A stretch of 12,110 nt of DNA from JANOQP01 sp044227705 (lineage in GTDB: Bacteria; Bacteroidota; Bacteroidia; Chitinophagales; Saprospiraceae). Below are positions 1-7,579 of the stretch, one piece after another (positions within the stretch are counted from its first letter, which is position 1; every line of letters starts with the position of its first letter). The position numbers and the translations under genes were made by a program. Location of the stretch: NCBI GenBank assembly GCA_044227705.1, contig JBGAWE010000138.1:1-12110 (forward strand), read 5' to 3'. A model generated the notes under the pieces. It had not been told where the DNA came from, ran no database searches, and saw only the letters and a list, made by a program, of their open reading frames with translations.

Positions 1-321
1 TTTTTCATCGGAAAAAATGGTTGGTGAAAAAATCAGAAAAGCGACGGGGCGCACAACCCACAAAGGGCCACCCGCTATCCGGCTTTGGAAGAAAGGTCGC
101 TTGTTCAGCCAGGGGCGGCCAATGACCTCCGCGTTGATTTTTGTCAGTCAACCACGCTGACTCGGTTGGGGCGTGGGCAAGGTGCCGGGTGTGTCCATAA
201 AAGTGCTGGTGCAAAAAGGCGGCATCACCCCGGACTGGCTGTCGGGGTGGAAATCCAGGCCTTTTGGAAAGATGGAGAAGCACACGCCTCCATGTTTTGC
301 CTCGGCGGATAGGGCCTTCAA
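1..321. other. Noncoding stretch downstream of the molybdoenzyme operon; no gene recognised
   Basis: This stretch follows the 3' end of the molybdoenzyme gene. The only full-length open frame (minus strand, 5-325) overlaps that gene's stop and has low-complexity, Arg/Pro/His-rich content with no recognisable family. Small inverted repeats are visible: ATGGAG/CTCCAT at 272-277 and 288-293, AGTCA/TGACT flanking a 7-nt loop near 146-162, and CTCGGC/GCCGAG at 301-306 and 335-340 spanning the stop codon. None is followed by a convincing T-tract. I searched by eye for a cobalamin-type riboswitch and tRNA features and saw none. Confidence 0.5.
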
Positions 322-3183
322 TCAAAAATAATAAGCCGAGTCATCCGGCCGCAACGCCCGCTTCATCCAAAACGGCCGCCGCAATCCGCCGTGCGTCTCG
401 GGCGAGGCGGGCCGCGCCATCGCCAGCCACTTTTCAAAGACCGCCATCGACTTGCGCGTGTCGGCGAACACGTCGCCGTAGCGGTCGCCCGGCCGCGCCT
501 TTTCGAGCCGCACTTTCTGGTGCCAGCAGTGCATCCCCGAAATCGGGTCGGGGTGGACGGGGAAGGTGATGTTCTGGTGCACGCCGCCGTCGCTCCAAAA
601 GACGCGGCGCGAGTCTTTGTCCCCCGATTCAAAGGGCGCGATGCCGGCGAGCTGCGTCATCTTCCAGCCGCCTGCCCCGTCGCTGTCGATGCTGACGGTC
701 GCCGTCGACCAGCGGTTGCCGGCCGGGTCGGTCTCGCGCCGCCAGCGGCCGAGGTGGTGCGAGCAGGCCACGACGCCCGGTTTCATCCCCTCCGTTACCC
801 AGACGCGGTCGATGAAATGGCCGATTTCCGTCTCCACCCGGATGAGGTCGCCCGTCGCCACGCCGATTTTGCGCGCGTCGATGGGGTGCATCCAGACGGG
901 GTTGCGGTTCGACAGCTCGTAGAGCCACTTCGCATTGCCCGAGCGCGAGTGGATGAGCGTCGGCAGCCGGAACGTCGGCACGAGCGGGTACTCGTTCGCC
1001 GCCCGGTCCATCTCCGACTCGGCGATATGGCTTTTGATGTAGCCGGGGATGGCGTGCTCGGGCCAGTTCCAGTCGACCATCGTCTTTGAGAAGAACTCGT
1101 TCTTCCCGCTCGGCGTCGGGAATCCCTCGACCGCCCGGCCCTCGTGCATCACGCCGACGGGCTTGCCCTTTCGGGAAATCGCCCCGGTTTTCGGGTCGGT
1201 TTGGGTGTTTTCCAGTTCTTTTTCGGAGAGCGGCCGCAGGTTTCTTTCATAAACGGAGGGCTTGACGACGAACGCGCCGTACTTCTTCATGTAGTCGAGC
1301 GCGGTCATGCCCTCTTTCGCCGCGGCCTCGGGCAGCCCCTCGACATGCTCGAAGATGAACTGGTAGTATTCATCGACCGTAACCTTCTGGCCGGGCCGGT
1401 ACGGGCTTTCAAAATGCTTTCGGATGCCGAGCGAGCCGTCCGGGTCGATGCGCCACGAAAGCTCAATCCAGAACTCGTCCTCCTCCCAGACCTCGCCCGG
1501 GTTCGCCTGCCACGTGAACTCGACGGGCTTGCCGTCGCGCCGCATCTTTTCCCGCAAGACCGGCTGGCGGAAGGCAATCCAAACGCCCGAGTGGGTTTCA
1601 TAAGAGTTCAAATCGTGCCGCTCCGAAGCGTGGCCCATCGGCAGGGCGTAGTCGGCGAAATAGGCCGTCTCGCTCCAAGTCGGCGTGAGGGCGACGTGCA
1701 GGCCGAAGCATTTTTCATCCGAAAAAGCCTCCATCCAGACGAAGCCGTCGGGGTACGTCCAGACGGGGTTGAAGACCCTCGAAAAATAGACGTCCATGAA
1801 CCCGCGCCCGCTTTTCAAAAAGTGCGGCAACAGGAAGCTCATCTCGAAAAACGCCAGCGGGTACTCGCGCGGGAAGTGCAGCTCGTTCCAAAACTTCTGC
1901 CCCGGCGGCTGGTCGAAGAACTTGGGGACGAACTTGTTCCAGGTGTTCGGCGAGGTGCCGCCGACCGTTCCGACCGACCCGGTGAGGACGTTCAGAAAGT
2001 GCAGCGCTCGGGCCACGCACCAGCCGCCGAGGTTGCCCGAGCCTGCGCCGCGCCAGTTGTGGGTGGAAAGCCGCGAACCCGCCTCGCCCACGATTTTGGC
2101 CACGCGGCGGATTTGGGCGGCGGGGACGCCGGACTCCTTTTCGGCGAACTCGGGGGTGAACTCGGCGTAGGTTTCTTTCAGTTTTTCCAAAAAGTCGTCA
2201 AAAGTCGCGGCCTTCGCTCCCCCACCCTCTTCCATGAACTGCGCCCAATTCGTCCATTTTTCGAGGTAATCCCGCGAAATCCACCCGTTTTTCAGCAATT
2301 CCAGCGCAATGGCCAGCAGCACCGCCGCCTCGCTCCCCGGGTAGGTCGGCATCCACTCGTCGGCCATCGAGGCCGTGTTCGACAGGCGCGGGTCCATGAC
2401 GAGGAGTTTGGCCCCGTTCATCTTCCCCTCGATGATTCGCTGGGCGTGCGGGTTGAAGTAGTGGCCGCTCTCGAGGTGCGCCGACAGGAGGAGGATGCAC
2501 CGCGCGTTGGCGTGGTCGGGCGAGGGCCGGTCGTGGCCGTACCAGAGCGCATAGCCGACGCGCGCGCCCGACGAGCAGATGTTGGTGTGCGAGTTGTGCC
2601 CGTCGATGCCCCAGCTTTGGAGGACGCGCTCGGCGTAGCCCTCGTGGCCCGGCCGCCCGACGTGGTAGGCAACCTCGTTCTGCCGCCCCTCCAAAAAAGC
2701 CTTGCGAATCCGGGCGGCGATGTCGTCGAGCGCGGCGTCCCACGAGACGCGCTCCCATTGGCCGTCGCCGCGCTTGCCGGTGCGCTTCATCGGGTAGAGG
2801 ATGCGGTCGGGGTCGGTTATCTGGTTGATGGTGGCGGGGCCTTTGGCGCAGTTGCGGCCGCGCGAGCCGGGGTGCCAGGGGTTTCCCTCGAACTTCTTGA
2901 CCTGGTCGGTCTCCTTGTCGACATAGGCCAGCAGCCCGCAGGCCGACTCGCAGTTGAAACAAGTCGTCGGGACGATGCTGTAGTGCTTTTCGACCTTTCG
3001 CGGGTGCGCTTTGGCGTCGTATTCGACCCAGTCGTCCCATTTCTCGGGCGGGGGGAAGGCGGTGAGGTCGCCCGGCTCGGTGAGGCGGGGGATGTCGTTT
3101 TCAAAATCCCCGGTGCGGTGCAGGTCGGGGATGAGGCCGATTTTCTCGGCAAGGCGCTCGATGAAGGCGGGCTTTTTTGTCAT
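322..3183 (-). CDS. Molybdopterin-dependent oxidoreductase, catalytic subunit (SoeA/PsrA/PhsA-like, substrate unknown)
   Basis: This is the 953-aa catalytic subunit of a DMSO-reductase-superfamily molybdoenzyme. An N-terminal [4Fe-4S] site is visible as C75-x2-C78-x3-C82-x29-C112, followed by K114 in NCAKG. The bis-MGD domains follow, with a likely Mo-ligand cysteine at C203 in the stretch NICSSGARVG. The C-terminal dinucleotide-binding domain lies at about residues 715-900. There is no twin-arginine signal or any other signal peptide, so the protein should be cytoplasmic, as known for SoeA and unlike the exported PsrA/PhsA. ATG at 3181-3183 is chosen because the frame begins there and the gene sits 32 bp after the upstream hypothetical gene. 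Together with the Fe-S/NrfD fusion upstream it forms a complete complex iron-sulfur molybdoenzyme that would exchange electrons with the quinone pool. Sulfite oxidation is one candidate, but sulfur, arsenic or other oxyanion chemistry is equally possible. Family assignment is firm; substrate is not. Confidence 0.9.
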   Translation of the reverse strand: MTKKPAFIERLAEKIGLIPDLHRTGDFENDIPRLTEPGDLTAFPPPEKWDDWVEYDAKAHPRKVEKHYSIVPTTCFNCESACGLLAYVDKETDQVKKFEGNPWHPGSRGRNCAKGPATINQITDPDRILYPMKRTGKRGDGQWERVSWDAALDDIAARIRKAFLEGRQNEVAYHVGRPGHEGYAERVLQSWGIDGHNSHTNICSSGARVGYALWYGHDRPSPDHANARCILLLSAHLESGHYFNPHAQRIIEGKMNGAKLLVMDPRLSNTASMADEWMPTYPGSEAAVLLAIALELLKNGWISRDYLEKWTNWAQFMEEGGGAKAATFDDFLEKLKETYAEFTPEFAEKESGVPAAQIRRVAKIVGEAGSRLSTHNWRGAGSGNLGGWCVARALHFLNVLTGSVGTVGGTSPNTWNKFVPKFFDQPPGQKFWNELHFPREYPLAFFEMSFLLPHFLKSGRGFMDVYFSRVFNPVWTYPDGFVWMEAFSDEKCFGLHVALTPTWSETAYFADYALPMGHASERHDLNSYETHSGVWIAFRQPVLREKMRRDGKPVEFTWQANPGEVWEEDEFWIELSWRIDPDGSLGIRKHFESPYRPGQKVTVDEYYQFIFEHVEGLPEAAAKEGMTALDYMKKYGAFVVKPSVYERNLRPLSEKELENTQTDPKTGAISRKGKPVGVMHEGRAVEGFPTPSGKNEFFSKTMVDWNWPEHAIPGYIKSHIAESEMDRAANEYPLVPTFRLPTLIHSRSGNAKWLYELSNRNPVWMHPIDARKIGVATGDLIRVETEIGHFIDRVWVTEGMKPGVVACSHHLGRWRRETDPAGNRWSTATVSIDSDGAGGWKMTQLAGIAPFESGDKDSRRVFWSDGGVHQNITFPVHPDPISGMHCWHQKVRLEKARPGDRYGDVFADTRKSMAVFEKWLAMARPASPETHGGLRRPFWMKRALRPDDSAYYF

Positions 3184-3215
3184 GTTGAGTTGGTTTCTGA
3201 AAATTGGTTTGGGGG

Positions 3216-3995
3216 TTAAAAATCCGTCCGAAGTTGCTTCCAGGCGTAGTCGCCCCCGCGCTTTTCAAAGTCCCGGCCTTTGCAAAAGACCCGGCCATCG
3301 GCTTTTTTCAGGTAGTATTTGGGGCGAGGCGGCGGTTTTGCGCCCTCTTCATAATAAAAATCGCTCTCAAGGATTTGCTGCGAGTCAACCGCTTCCCACC
3401 GGCCGGACTTGAAGGTGGCAAGGCGCACCGAGTTGCAGTTCGACCAATCGGCCCAGTCCATGACATAGGAAATCTCGTCCGCGCCGTCGCCGTTCAGGTC
3501 GCCCTCGTTTTCGAGGGATAGAACCCCGAAAAGCTGGCCGCCTCGGCTCAACTCAAAAGGTTGAACGGTAGAATCAGAGCAGACCAGGACACTTTTCGGG
3601 TTTCTTTCACAGGCCCATTGGACCTCTGTGTCGTAAGCGCTCACCCCAAAGCGTTGCTCATCGAAACTTCCGAAGTCCCAGAACTTGTTGATTTCACGGT
3701 TGGTCGGTGCGTCGACGTATTTCTCTGTCAAGGTCTCCACCGTTCCGTTCCCGTCGAAGTCGCCCGAGATTTCAAATCGATTGCCCCAAATCGGCCTCGA
3801 CCTTGCCATTTTGAGCAGCGAATCGACCAGAACCTCCCATTTCGCGATGGAGTCGCCGTTGCGCCGAACGGTTTTGATGACATCGGCCAAGATGGAGTCC
3901 GCCTCGGCAACCCGCTCTGGTTTTTGCGCCACCGTTTCATCCTGCTGGCAAAATCTGAAAAGCACCAAAGAGGTCAAAAGCAAAATAGCTTTCAT
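3216..3995 (-). CDS. Exported hypothetical protein with two Ca-binding-loop-like motifs
   Basis: A 259-aa protein of unrecognised family. The N-terminus (MKAILLLTSLVLFRFC) is a short hydrophobic signal ending in Cys16; FRFC is a poor lipobox, so a lipoprotein is possible but not secure. Two acidic loops resemble EF-hand/FG-GAP calcium sites: D79-F-D81-G-N83-G-T85-V-E87 and D166-L-N168-G-D170-G-A-D-E174. The rest is Trp/Tyr-rich and probably beta-sheet. The gene lies 15 bp after the Fe-S/NrfD gene and 32 bp before the molybdoenzyme gene on the same strand, so it is almost certainly co-transcribed with both. Its predicted location (exported) differs from the cytoplasm-facing catalytic subunit. 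It could be a periplasmic or outer-surface accessory, or an unrelated passenger. Confidence 0.7.
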   Translation of the reverse strand: MKAILLLTSLVLFRFCQQDETVAQKPERVAEADSILADVIKTVRRNGDSIAKWEVLVDSLLKMARSRPIWGNRFEISGDFDGNGTVETLTEKYVDAPTNREINKFWDFGSFDEQRFGVSAYDTEVQWACERNPKSVLVCSDSTVQPFELSRGGQLFGVLSLENEGDLNGDGADEISYVMDWADWSNCNSVRLATFKSGRWEAVDSQQILESDFYYEEGAKPPPRPKYYLKKADGRVFCKGRDFEKRGGDYAWKQLRTDF

Positions 3996-4010
3996 GAAAA
4001 ACAGATTTTG

Positions 4011-5618
4011 TCAACTCAACGGCACCCGCTGTGGCGCCTCCACCCAAATCCGCTCCGTCCGGTAAATCCCGATGATGGCCAGCAGCCCGGCAACCGCCGC
4101 CACTTGCGGCACGTCTCCCATGAAAAACAGGAGGCATAGCGGCACGAGGTTGTCGATCAAGACCACGTTCCCCCAGAACCGCCACCGGTATCTGCCTCGG
4201 GTAATCATCTCCACCGTCCGCCGCGCGTCGTCCGTCGGGTGCGGCATCGTGACCTCCAAAAGGAGCGACAACACGTTGACAATCAAAGAGATGAGCAAGA
4301 CCCGCCCGGCAAACTCCCCCGTCCTCAAAAGCCCGGCCCCGTCGAGAATCGAGAAGACCGCCCCGCCCGCCACGAACGCATGGGTGAGCATGTGCAGCGG
4401 CAGGAGCGGGCTTTGCCAGAAGTCGCGCCCCTTCGCCTGGGCGAAAAGCCACGCCGTGTAGACCGCTGTGACCACCGCCCCGACCGCCCCGAGCGTCGAG
4501 AAGACCATCACGGCCCTCCCCCACCCCATCGCCATCGAGGCTGCGACCGCCGCCAGCAGGCCGCCGAAAATGGTCAGCGCATAGCCGCCGCGCACCAGCC
4601 ACGACTTCCACTGCGGCCGCAAAAGGACATAAACGAACCGCTTCGGCTGGTCGAGGTCTTTGACCAAAAAGGCCGTCGTCGCAACCAAAAACAGGAAGCT
4701 GACCACCACGCCGACAAAAAGGCCGCCCGTCCAAACCAGCCCGTCGCCAGCCCGCAGCATCAGCGCGAGGAACGGCACAAGGAACGCCCCGGCCGCGATG
4801 GCCTTCGTCGTGACGTAGGTCGGCACTTCCCAGCCCCAGAGGATGCCTTTTTCGGGCGCGTCGTAGTAGAGTTTGTTGAGTTCGCCGCCGGTCAGGAGGT
4901 CGATGCTGCGGGCTGGGCCGTTTGTGGCGGGCGTGTTTTCGAGGGCTGTGGCAATCAAATCGCTGCCGGTATAGGCCAGTTTCTCGGTCTCTTTGGCAAA
5001 ATGCCCCACGCCCCGCGCCTGCGCCGAGAGGGCCGAATAGCCGGGGTTCTCCGTCGCCGTCGGCACGAGCGTCGCCGCGTCGCCGTCGATGTAAAACAGG
5101 TTCGGGCGCGTCCCCTTTTCGGTCTTACGCGCCGTCACCTGCTCACGGGCGAGGAGCTGGGCAATCTCCGTCATCGGGTTGTCCATGTCGCCCGAGACGA
5201 TGGCGTGCTCGGGGCAGACGTTGACGCAGGCCGGCTCGAGGCCGATGTCGGTGCGGTGGGCGCAGTAGTTGCACTTGGCCGCCGTCCGCGTCTCGGGGTC
5301 GATGTAGAGCGCGTCATAAGGGCAGGCCTGCATGCAGCTCTTGCAGCCGATGCATCGGTCCTTATTGAAGTCGACGATGCCGTCGCTCCTTATATATAAG
5401 GCCTCGGTCGGGCAAATCTCGACGCAGGGCGCGTCGGTGCAGTGGTTGCAGCGCATGACCGAGAAGACGCGCCGTGTGTTGGGGAAACGGCCCTTTTCGA
5501 CCTGCTTCACCCAAGTTCGGAACACGCCGACGGGGACCTCGTGCTCCTGTTTGCAGGCCGTCGTGCAGGCGTGGCAGCCGATGCACTTTCTGTTGTCGAT
5601 GACGAAACCGAATTTCAT
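4011..5618 (-). CDS. Fusion of four-cluster ferredoxin subunit (DmsB/SoeB-like) and NrfD/PsrC-like membrane anchor
   Basis: A 535-aa electron-transfer and membrane-anchor subunit of the molybdoenzyme. Sixteen cysteines in four groups (C12/15/18/22, C57/60/65/69, C89/92/95/99, C116/119/131/135) give the four [4Fe-4S] pattern of DmsB/PsrB/SoeB proteins. After a linker (about 145-255), residues 260-520 contain about eight hydrophobic helices. They include WEVPTYVTTKAIAAGAF and a loop with DLDQPKRF and RPQWKSWLVRG, characteristic of NrfD/PsrC quinone-interacting subunits. In most systems these are two genes. With no signal peptide before the first cluster, the Fe-S domain should lie on the cytoplasmic face. 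An in-frame ATG 34 codons upstream (5718-5720) exists. I choose 5616-5618 because the protein then begins directly with the conserved MKFGFVIDNRKCIGC and the extra 34 residues are low-complexity. This is the first gene of the operon. Confidence 0.9.
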   Translation of the reverse strand: MKFGFVIDNRKCIGCHACTTACKQEHEVPVGVFRTWVKQVEKGRFPNTRRVFSVMRCNHCTDAPCVEICPTEALYIRSDGIVDFNKDRCIGCKSCMQACPYDALYIDPETRTAAKCNYCAHRTDIGLEPACVNVCPEHAIVSGDMDNPMTEIAQLLAREQVTARKTEKGTRPNLFYIDGDAATLVPTATENPGYSALSAQARGVGHFAKETEKLAYTGSDLIATALENTPATNGPARSIDLLTGGELNKLYYDAPEKGILWGWEVPTYVTTKAIAAGAFLVPFLALMLRAGDGLVWTGGLFVGVVVSFLFLVATTAFLVKDLDQPKRFVYVLLRPQWKSWLVRGGYALTIFGGLLAAVAASMAMGWGRAVMVFSTLGAVGAVVTAVYTAWLFAQAKGRDFWQSPLLPLHMLTHAFVAGGAVFSILDGAGLLRTGEFAGRVLLISLIVNVLSLLLEVTMPHPTDDARRTVEMITRGRYRWRFWGNVVLIDNLVPLCLLFFMGDVPQVAAVAGLLAIIGIYRTERIWVEAPQRVPLS

Positions 5619-5750
5619 AGATGGCGGGCGGGCTTTCCGGCCGGACATCGTTCGGCCAAATCCGGGGGAAAGAAAGCTGGTTTCGGGGGAAATTTCTTTG
5701 GCAAAAAAACTGGCTCGCACTTCCCCAACCCTATCGGGAAATCTCCGGGT

Positions 5751-5860
5751 TGGTCTTTACCTGAAAAAATTTGGCTATTCAGGTCTTTTCTTGTTTTTAC
5801 TTGGATTTACCAGTCCTTACTTTTATTTACCAGAAAACACCTGTACTCACCCGTCCTCAA
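5751..5860. repeat. Array A: eleven in-phase 10-bp direct repeats
   Basis: Cutting the plus strand every 10 bases from 5751 gives TGGTCTTTAC, CTGAAAAAAT, TTGGCTATTC, AGGTCTTTTC, TTGTTTTTAC, TTGGATTTAC, CAGTCCTTAC, TTTTATTTAC, CAGAAAACAC, CTGTACTCAC and CCGTCCTCAA. Position 3 is G in 10 of 11 units, position 9 is A in 9, and position 10 is C in 9. The array fills the gap between the end of the GH109 gene (the last unit overlaps its stop codon) and the promoter side of the molybdoenzyme operon. A helical-turn period implies proteins bound side by side on one DNA face. It could be part of a centromere shared with the arrays upstream of parA, or an operator for the operon. Confidence 0.75.
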
Positions 5861-7254
5861 TAAAGGTCGCCCCGAGCGAACTCGTTCGCCCGCATCGTCC
5901 ACCTTCCCCTCGTGAAATCGGGAAAGGCCTGCGGTGCCCCACCCGCCGCCACGCTCGCCTCCGAAAGCGGCGTGATGGCCAGCCAAGCCGCCGCGTCGTA
6001 CACGTCGATGGGCGGCGGCGCGCCCGCCTTCAAGGCCTCGATGAATGCGTGGCGGACGAAAAAGTCCATGCCACCGTGACCGGAGCCTTCTGCCGTCTGC
6101 CCATATTTCACCCAGAGCGGGTGGTCGTGCTTTTTCAAAAAAGCCTCGGCTTTCTCCCAGCGGTGCGCCGCCGTCAATCCCTCGATGTGCAGAGACTCGT
6201 TGACGTCCATCCAAAGCCCGCGTGTCCCCTGAACCCGGAACCCGATGCTGTACGGCCTCGGCAAACTGGTGTCGTGGGTCAGCAGGACCGACTCGCCGCC
6301 CGAGCATTTTATCATCGTCGTCACCACGTCGCCGAGCCGCCATTCGAGGTGCGCGTTCGGGTGCGACGGCCCGCCCTTCGGGTGGCTCACAATATAATCG
6401 TGCAGCCCCCGCGACTTCGAGGCCATCGAGGTGAGGTAGAGAAAGCGGTTGCCCCGGTTGATGTCGGCCATCATCGCCAGCGGCCCCACGCCGTGCGTCG
6501 GGTAGAGGTCGCCGTTTCGGAAAAGGCCGTGCTTCGTCCGCCACCGCGCCTCGCTCCAACCCTTTTCGCCAAACTCCACACCGCCGCCGTAGGGCTGTGC
6601 GCCGTCGTTGAACTTGACGGCCCGCAGGTCGTGCTCGTACCCGCCTTCGAGGTGGACAAGCTCGCCTAATAGCCCCTGCCTGACCATGTTCATCACAGCC
6701 ATCGCGTCGCGCCGGTAGCAGACGTTCTCCATGAACATAAAAGGAGTGCCCGTCTCCTCCTGCACGTTGACGAGCTGCCAGCACTCGTCGAGCGAGAAGC
6801 CGCCGCAGACCTCCGTTCCAACCGCCTTTCCCGCCCGCATCGCCGCGACGGCCTGCTCTGTGTGCCACTCCCACGGCGAGGCGATGATGACCGCGTCGAC
6901 CGACGGCTCCTTCAAAAGGTTGAGGTAATCGTTTGGCCCGCCGCCGAAGGTCTTTGGCCGGGGCCGTCCCGCCCTTTCCATGAATTCGAGCGCGGCCGCC
7001 ATCATCCGGGGTTCCGGGTCGGCGAGCGCGACGACATCGCAGTCGTCCCTTTTCAAAAGCCCTTTGAGGTGGTCCTGCCCGCGCAGCCCCGCACCGATGA
7101 TGCCGAAGTTGAGCTTAGACTTGGGCTTGCCGCGTAGGTAGCCAACGGATATATCCGCCGATTCCTGCGAGTCGGCGGTCTTCGGGAGGGCGAGTGCTGC
7201 GCCAGCCAGTGTGGCGGCAGAGAGGAAGCGGCGGCGGTCGAGTTGGTTCGGCAT
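5857..7254 (-). CDS. GH109-type glycosidase, Gfo/Idh/MocA fold, Tat-exported
   Basis: A 465-aa protein matching the alpha-N-acetylgalactosaminidase family GH109, which uses a tightly bound NAD in a Gfo/Idh/MocA fold. A twin-arginine signal (D6-RRRFLSAATLAG, hydrophobic to about residue 23) indicates folded export. The Rossmann motif is G54-A-G-L-R-G59. Family features include the GTEVCGG stretch at 146-152, NVCYRR at 177-182, GGYEHDLR at 204-211, YPTHG at 251-255 and THDTSLPRPYSIGFR at 326-340. ATG at 7252-7254 is chosen over one 36 codons upstream because it places the RR motif at the true N-terminus. Known family members remove terminal alpha-GalNAc; the actual sugar here is not shown by sequence, and a plain oxidoreductase of the same fold cannot be excluded. 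The gene stands between two blocks of phased 10-bp repeats and is not tightly linked to the operon downstream. Confidence 0.85.
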   Translation of the reverse strand: MPNQLDRRRFLSAATLAGAALALPKTADSQESADISVGYLRGKPKSKLNFGIIGAGLRGQDHLKGLLKRDDCDVVALADPEPRMMAAALEFMERAGRPRPKTFGGGPNDYLNLLKEPSVDAVIIASPWEWHTEQAVAAMRAGKAVGTEVCGGFSLDECWQLVNVQEETGTPFMFMENVCYRRDAMAVMNMVRQGLLGELVHLEGGYEHDLRAVKFNDGAQPYGGGVEFGEKGWSEARWRTKHGLFRNGDLYPTHGVGPLAMMADINRGNRFLYLTSMASKSRGLHDYIVSHPKGGPSHPNAHLEWRLGDVVTTMIKCSGGESVLLTHDTSLPRPYSIGFRVQGTRGLWMDVNESLHIEGLTAAHRWEKAEAFLKKHDHPLWVKYGQTAEGSGHGGMDFFVRHAFIEALKAGAPPPIDVYDAAAWLAITPLSEASVAAGGAPQAFPDFTRGRWTMRANEFARGDLY

Positions 7255-7309
7255 ATCGAAACGGTGTTGGTTTGAAATTTTGGGGAAAAGGTAAAATCGC
7301 TGGCCAGCC

Positions 7310-7323
7310 CTCCCCCACCCTCT
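7310..7323. repeat. Dispersed 14-nt G-rich motif (AGAGGGTGGGGGAG), intergenic copy
   Basis: The complement of CTCCCCCACCCTCT here is repeated exactly inside the molybdoenzyme gene (2217-2230) and inside parA (8334-8347). A shorter 11-nt core, GGGTGGGGGAG, lies in the Fe-S/NrfD gene (complement of 4516-4526). This copy stands about 60 bp upstream of the GH109 start. Confidence 0.55.
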
Positions 7324-7330
7324 CAGAAAA

Positions 7331-7450
7331 ATGTCCGCAGCGGTAAATTTTTGAAAAGACATGGATTTTCCTGTCCGCCTATTTTTTTACTTGTATTTAT
7401 TTGTCTTTACTCTGATTTACTTTAAATGAATAATCCATACAGAAATTAAC
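7331..7450. repeat. Array B: phased 10-bp direct repeats upstream of GH109/parA
   Basis: Cut every 10 bases from 7331, the plus strand reads ATGTCCGCAG, CGGTAAATTT, TTGAAAAGAC, ATGGATTTTC, CTGTCCGCCT, ATTTTTTTAC, TTGTATTTAT, TTGTCTTTAC, TCTGATTTAC, TTTAAATGAA, TAATCCATAC, AGAAATTAAC. The first nine keep G at position 3 in seven cases, and the strongest units (7381-7420) end in TTTAC or TTTAT. The pattern fades after 7420, with only terminal AC kept at 7440 and 7450. The consensus is the same as in array A. Confidence 0.65.
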
Positions 7451-7474
7451 GGAATTTTGAGGGCGGCTCTCCAC

Positions 7475-7564
7475 TTAAACAGACATTTATTTACCAGTCT
7501 TTTCATTTCTGTACTATTAATTACTTGGCAACACTTGAAAAGACATGAATTGAACAGAGAAGTC
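7475..7564. repeat. Array C: phased 10-bp direct repeats
   Basis: From 7475 the 10-base units are TTAAACAGAC, ATTTATTTAC, CAGTCTTTTC, ATTTCTGTAC, TATTAATTAC, TTGGCAACAC, TTGAAAAGAC, ATGAATTGAA, CAGAGAAGTC; eight of nine end in C and most in AC. The phase is offset from array B by 4 bases, so it is a separate run. CAGTCTTTTC and ATTTATTTAC closely match units of array A. Confidence 0.6.
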
Positions 7565-7579
7565 CGCACGGGCAAGTTT

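Noticed and set aside
1..321. Cobalamin-type riboswitch or tRNA in the left-edge noncoding DNA
   Set aside because: No B12-box-like consensus, no cloverleaf, and no gene start nearby that it would control.
5..325. 106-codon minus-strand frame at the left edge
   Set aside because: It overlaps the end of the molybdoenzyme gene, has no recognisable family and skewed composition. It could be revisited if homologues exist.
1144..3219. 691-codon open frame on the plus strand opposite the molybdoenzyme gene
   Set aside because: It is antisense to a gene with clear Fe-S and molybdopterin motifs. Its translation is Arg/Val/Ala/Asp-rich without domain likeness, as expected of a shadow frame in GC-rich DNA.
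5619..5720. Upstream start for the Fe-S/NrfD protein at 5720
   Set aside because: It would add 34 low-complexity residues before the conserved MKFGFVIDNRKCIGC start.
4239..6669. Long plus-strand frames (4239-5399 and 5332-6669)
   Set aside because: They are antisense shadows of the Fe-S/NrfD and GH109 genes; the second also runs through the decamer array.
7255..7362. Upstream start for the GH109 protein at 7362
   Set aside because: It would bury the twin-arginine signal 42 residues into the protein and overlap repeat array B.
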